Positions 6,694 to 8,386 of a DNA stretch of 8,386 bases are shown one piece after another. Each line of letters opens with the position of its first letter. Position 1 is the stretch's first letter. Under the pieces are notes generated by a model. That model was not told where the DNA came from and ran no database searches. It was given only the letters and a program-made list of their open reading frames with translations. Made by a program: the position numbers and the translations under genes. Origin of the DNA: an uncultured Collinsella sp. (GTDB lineage Bacteria > Actinomycetota > Coriobacteriia > Coriobacteriales > Coriobacteriaceae); contig USJB01000046.1 in the NCBI GenBank assembly GCA_900554905.1, positions 1 through 8,386 on the forward strand, read 5' to 3'.

Positions 6694-6698
6694 GGATG
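6684..6698 (+). promoter_or_regulatory. Ribosome binding site and preferred ATG of the surface protein
   Basis: The purine run AAGGGGGAAAGG (6684-6695) directly precedes ATG 6696, followed by a textbook signal peptide. An alternative in-frame ATG at 6543 has GGTGAG (6531-6536) upstream. It would add 51 residues before the signal peptide, using several codons that are rare in the neighbouring genes (ATA, CGA, ACA, TCA), so 6696 is preferred. Confidence 0.7.
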
Positions 6699-8386
6699 CT
6701 CAACAACATCCGAACAGGTACGAGGAAATTCCTCGTCGTGCTCATGGCGTTTATCTTTGCCAGTTCGAGCACGGGAATGACCGCGTTTGCCGAGGAGGTG
6801 AGCACGGGCGTAGCCGCGGCGGCCGATCAGGTCACCGCGGCGGGCGATGCTGGGCAGGGCAGGCCTGATGAAGATGAGCCTTCTGCCGACGCTGAAACCG
6901 GCATGGCAGATGGCGGCAGCACGCAGGAGCAGGAAAGCTCCGGTGTTGCCGTGCAGTCTATTGCGTCCGAGGAAACGGTACCGGCTGCACAGGTCGAAGA
7001 AGCAGGTTCTTTCGCCAAGGTAGTGCACTCGGGCGAGACGGTGGTCGTCAACGATGCGGCCGATATGCCTGAGACCATTGAGGCGGGTGCGACCGTCAAG
7101 CTCGGCGCGAATATTTCGATGGGCACTGATCAGCAGATCGAGACCGTTGACGGCACCCTGGATGGCCAGGGCCACACGGTCACCATTAACGGCAAGGCCG
7201 TTGCGAATAATGTGGCCGGCTCGATTCAGAACCTGGGCGTGACGGGTTCGGTCTCGAGCACCGACAATGTGGGCTCCATTGCCATGAAACTTTCTGGCAC
7301 CATCCAGATGTGCTGGTCCACGGCGAGTGTGAACCTTATCGGCTGGAATGGCTGTGCCGGTGGCTTGGTCGGCGGTATGACGTCCGGAAAGATCGTCAAT
7401 TCCTATTTTGCCGGCTCAGGCGTTGAGATGAACGGTGGCCTGGTCGGTGATGCTCAGGCCGGATCGCTGTTGAACTGCCTATATACCGTAGGCTTTTCGC
7501 CTGCGGAGATAAATAGCCCCAGCGGCTTTAACAAGGGAAACGCGGCTAAAGCCGCCGACCTCTCTTCTGCTGAATCACTTGCCGTGCTCAATACCGACGC
7601 GCCGTCGACTGGCTTTTCCTGGGTGTCCAACGGTGGCCTGCCCTTGCTTGTGAGCGGCTCTGCCCCCGTTGTTGTCAATAAGGACGCGCTCGTCGCGGCT
7701 ATCACGGCCGCCGAGACGCTCAATGAGTCAGACTACACAACGGATTCCTGGTCCGCCTTTGCCGCTGCTCTTGCTGACGCCAAAATCGTCAACGATAGCG
7801 ACGATGTATCTCAGTCCGATGTAAATGCGGCGGTCAAGACGCTCAATGATGCCTCGGATGCGCTTGAGAAAAAGAAGCCGACGGCTCCCGTCGCCCAACC
7901 GGAGAGCGTCAAGCACATCTCGTCGCAGAATGACTTCATGTATATGAACGTCAAGGATGCGAGCAACTACTATGTGCTCGATAGCGACATTGTGATTGAT
8001 GACGAATATTTCTTCGGACCCACAGGCGAGCTCAATTGCACGTTTGACGGACAGGGCCACACCATTACCTTCGACAACAAGGGAGGCGTTAGGTCTCTGT
8101 TTGTGAGCGTTGGCTCCACCGGCGTCATCCAGAATGTCTCTTTTGCCGGTGAGCTCAAACAGGCCATGGACGGCAAGTCGTTTGGTCCGCTTGGCAATCA
8201 GGTAAAGGGCTCTGTCATTAATTGCTCCACGTCCGTTACAGGTAAGGGCGTTGCTGGCTTTGGCCGTACGCTCAAGGGCGGCGTGATCTCCAATTGCATG
8301 TCCACCGCCGCTTCGACCGGCGGCGTGCTCTTTGCGAGCTACGACTCCGGACAGCTCATCAATACGTACTGGCAGGAGGGCCTTAC
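6696..8386 (+). CDS. Secreted surface protein with solenoid repeats and FIVAR domain (3' end outside window)
   Basis: The frame is open to the window end; 563 full codons are visible. Residues 1-32 form a signal peptide (RTGTRK, hydrophobic 12-28, cleavage after AFA 30-32). An acidic, Ala/Glu-rich linker follows to about residue 105. Block 1 (about 110-325) has a beta-helix-like series beginning LDGQGHTV (from 155), then repeated rungs such as SIQNLGV, GGLVGGMTSGKIVNSY and GGLVGDAQAGSLLNC, which resemble GLUG-type repeats. Residues 329-394 match a FIVAR domain (ALVAAITAAETL ... VNAAVKTLNDASDALEK), a helical module common in Gram-positive surface proteins. Block 2 (from about 410) repeats the solenoid pattern, with FDGQGHTI at 450-457. 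The protein is exported; a wall anchor or ligand-binding domain would be in the missing C-terminus. It follows a cobalamin riboswitch, so B12 status probably controls it. Its exact function is not recognisable. Confidence 0.88.
   Translation, partial: MLNNIRTGTRKFLVVLMAFIFASSSTGMTAFAEEVSTGVAAAADQVTAAGDAGQGRPDEDEPSADAETGMADGGSTQEQESSGVAVQSIASEETVPAAQVEEAGSFAKVVHSGETVVVNDAADMPETIEAGATVKLGANISMGTDQQIETVDGTLDGQGHTVTINGKAVANNVAGSIQNLGVTGSVSSTDNVGSIAMKLSGTIQMCWSTASVNLIGWNGCAGGLVGGMTSGKIVNSYFAGSGVEMNGGLVGDAQAGSLLNCLYTVGFSPAEINSPSGFNKGNAAKAADLSSAESLAVLNTDAPSTGFSWVSNGGLPLLVSGSAPVVVNKDALVAAITAAETLNESDYTTDSWSAFAAALADAKIVNDSDDVSQSDVNAAVKTLNDASDALEKKKPTAPVAQPESVKHISSQNDFMYMNVKDASNYYVLDSDIVIDDEYFFGPTGELNCTFDGQGHTITFDNKGGVRSLFVSVGSTGVIQNVSFAGELKQAMDGKSFGPLGNQVKGSVINCSTSVTGKGVAGFGRTLKGGVISNCMSTAASTGGVLFASYDSGQLINTYWQEGL

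Noticed and set aside
6578..6868. Plus-strand open frame overlapping the riboswitch leader and the start of the surface protein
   Set aside because: It runs in a different frame from the signal-peptide-bearing gene, has no ribosome site and gives no recognisable protein.

Overview
The window looks like chromosomal DNA of a GC-rich, low-complexity-free gut actinobacterium, most likely Collinsella or a close relative in the Coriobacteriia. This is inferred from protein style (lipoprotein-anchored amino-acid binding protein, permease with an extra extracytoplasmic domain, FIVAR-containing secreted surface protein), strong GC bias at third codon positions and GGAG-type ribosome binding sites; no marker gene settles the genus. 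All recognisable genes lie on the plus strand.

Layout. (1) 2-796: 3' part of an aldo/keto reductase with a C-terminal two-cluster [4Fe-4S] tail. (2) 887-1906: Gfo/Idh/MocA-type NAD(P)-dependent oxidoreductase. (3) 2059-2924: endonuclease IV (nfo) broken by a one-base deletion near 2278-2280, otherwise complete. The gaps before genes 2 and 3 hold two copies of an 83-bp palindromic element (793-875 and 1959-2041) whose stems differ by compensatory substitutions. (4) 3072-6176: a polar amino-acid ABC importer operon: lipoprotein binding protein, internal hairpin (3955-3984), permease with an unusual N-terminal secreted domain, and ATPase, closed by a strong terminator (6218-6251). (5) 6387-6693: a cobalamin riboswitch with a recognisable L5-L13 kissing pair and a predicted hairpin that hides the downstream ribosome binding site. 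(6) 6696 to the window end: a large secreted surface protein with solenoid-type repeat blocks separated by a FIVAR domain; its 3' end is outside the window.

How the parts work together. The ABC genes form one functional importer: the lipoprotein captures a polar amino acid, the membrane subunit (probably a homodimer) forms the channel, and the ATPase drives it. The hairpin between the first two genes and the C/G-ending codon bias of the first fit a binding protein made in excess. The last transcription unit is separate: vitamin B12 availability appears to control a cell-surface protein, probably switching it off when cobalamin is plentiful. That suggests a role in cobalamin or corrinoid acquisition or in a B12-dependent lifestyle switch, but the visible part of the protein carries no domain that proves B12 binding. 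The two most interesting observations are the riboswitch/surface-protein pairing with its base-pairing switch model, and the covarying palindromic element pair.
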